Below are positions 4,640 through 5,062 of a stretch of 5,062 nt of DNA, one piece after another. The position numbers and the translations under genes were made by a program. Origin of the DNA: Halanaerobiaceae bacterium (GTDB taxonomy: Bacteria > Bacillota_F > Halanaerobiia > Halanaerobiales > CSSED10-376); assembly GCA_003557445.1 (NCBI GenBank), contig PWOK01000040.1:1-5062 (forward strand), read 5' to 3'. How positions within the stretch are numbered: position 1 is the stretch's first letter; each line of letters begins with the position of its first letter. Below the pieces are notes generated by a model that saw only the letters and a program-made list of their open reading frames with translations, was not told the DNA's origin and searched no databases.

Positions 4640-5062
4640 ATGTCAGAAATAACAGTTAATATTTATAGAGGTCAAATTATAGAAAGCTGTCATAAAGGAT
4701 ATTTAACAGTTGTAAATGGAAGTGGTGAAACCATTTATCACACCTGTGATGATCAGCTGGTAACTTACTGGAGATCCTCAGCCAAACCTTTTCAGGTTTT
4801 TCCCCTGATTAATTCCGGGGCTGTAAAACAATTTAATTTTAGTGATAAAGAATTAGCAGTAATGGCTTCTTCTCATAGTGGAGAAAAGGAACATGTGAAA
4901 ACTGTTAATTCTATTTTGAAAAAAATTGGACTTGATCAATCAGCTTTAAAATGTGGTATCCATCCACCTTATAATAAAAACAAAAGGAAAAAGGGCAAAA
5001 AACCTGAACCGGTGGAAAATAATTGTTCGGGCAAACATGCCTCTATGCTTGCTTTATGTCGA
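4640..5062 (+). CDS. L-asparaginase II (Rhizobium-type family), 3' end missing
   Basis: Hydrolyses L-asparagine to aspartate and ammonia; this family is unrelated to the E. coli-type asparaginases. The window holds 141 codons of a protein usually about 330 residues long, with the frame open at the right edge. Family blocks in order: IYRGQIIESCHKGYLTVV (8-25); WRSSAKPFQVFPLINSGAV (44-62); MASSHSGEKEHV (75-86); LKCGIHPP (103-110); and NNCSGKHASMLALC (127-140). The SxxK pair (Ser46, Lys49), Ser78 and CSGK (Cys129, Lys132) correspond to catalytic or metal-site residues reported for the Rhizobium etli enzyme, with a small offset in numbering. The ATG at 4640 follows GGGGG (4626-4630) at 9 bases. 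No signal peptide is visible, so the enzyme is probably cytoplasmic. It lies after the mazF terminator and is not obviously part of the toxin-antitoxin unit. Confidence 0.92.
   Translation, partial: MSEITVNIYRGQIIESCHKGYLTVVNGSGETIYHTCDDQLVTYWRSSAKPFQVFPLINSGAVKQFNFSDKELAVMASSHSGEKEHVKTVNSILKKIGLDQSALKCGIHPPYNKNKRKKGKKPEPVENNCSGKHASMLALCR

Overview
The window is AT-rich DNA with tightly packed, co-directional (+) genes, purine-rich Shine-Dalgarno (SD) sites and GTG/TTG starts. It contains an HPr with both His15 and Ser46, and a MazEF pair of the Bacillus EndoAI/EndoA type. This points to a low-GC Firmicute, probably an anaerobe of the Halanaerobiales or Clostridia; the lineage is inferred from the style of the genes and is not proven.

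Layout, left to right: (1) the 3' part of a tandem-CBS-domain protein; (2) an HPr phosphocarrier whose 3' end overlaps (3) a dCTP deaminase by 41 bases; these three look like one transcript. (4) A short junction holds a strong SD, a terminator-like hairpin and a T6 run that ends exactly at the next ATG. (5) A 743-residue UPF1/IGHMBP2-like superfamily 1 helicase carries an extra N-terminal domain resembling the DbpA/YxiN RNA-binding domain. (6) A 51-residue small protein gene has its own consensus promoter and terminator. (7) A nested AT palindrome and a second consensus promoter precede (8) mazE and (9) mazF, closed by a terminator. (10) The start of a Rhizobium-type L-asparaginase runs off the right edge.

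The most interesting part is 3551-4604. The 51-residue protein matches the toxin-binding segment of the adjacent MazE (12 identities in 25 ungapped positions around a GYxxM...N...ELA core) but lacks the ribbon-helix-helix DNA-binding half. It is transcribed as a separate unit from a promoter that resembles the mazE promoter. The module therefore looks like mazEF plus a stand-alone 'toxin-binding-only' mini-antitoxin, which could buffer MazF without repressing the operon. The second notable item is the helicase architecture, which suggests a UPF1-like motor targeted to structured RNA, possibly rRNA. No mobile elements, CRISPR arrays, tRNA or rRNA genes were seen, and there is no gene-free stretch longer than 300 bases.
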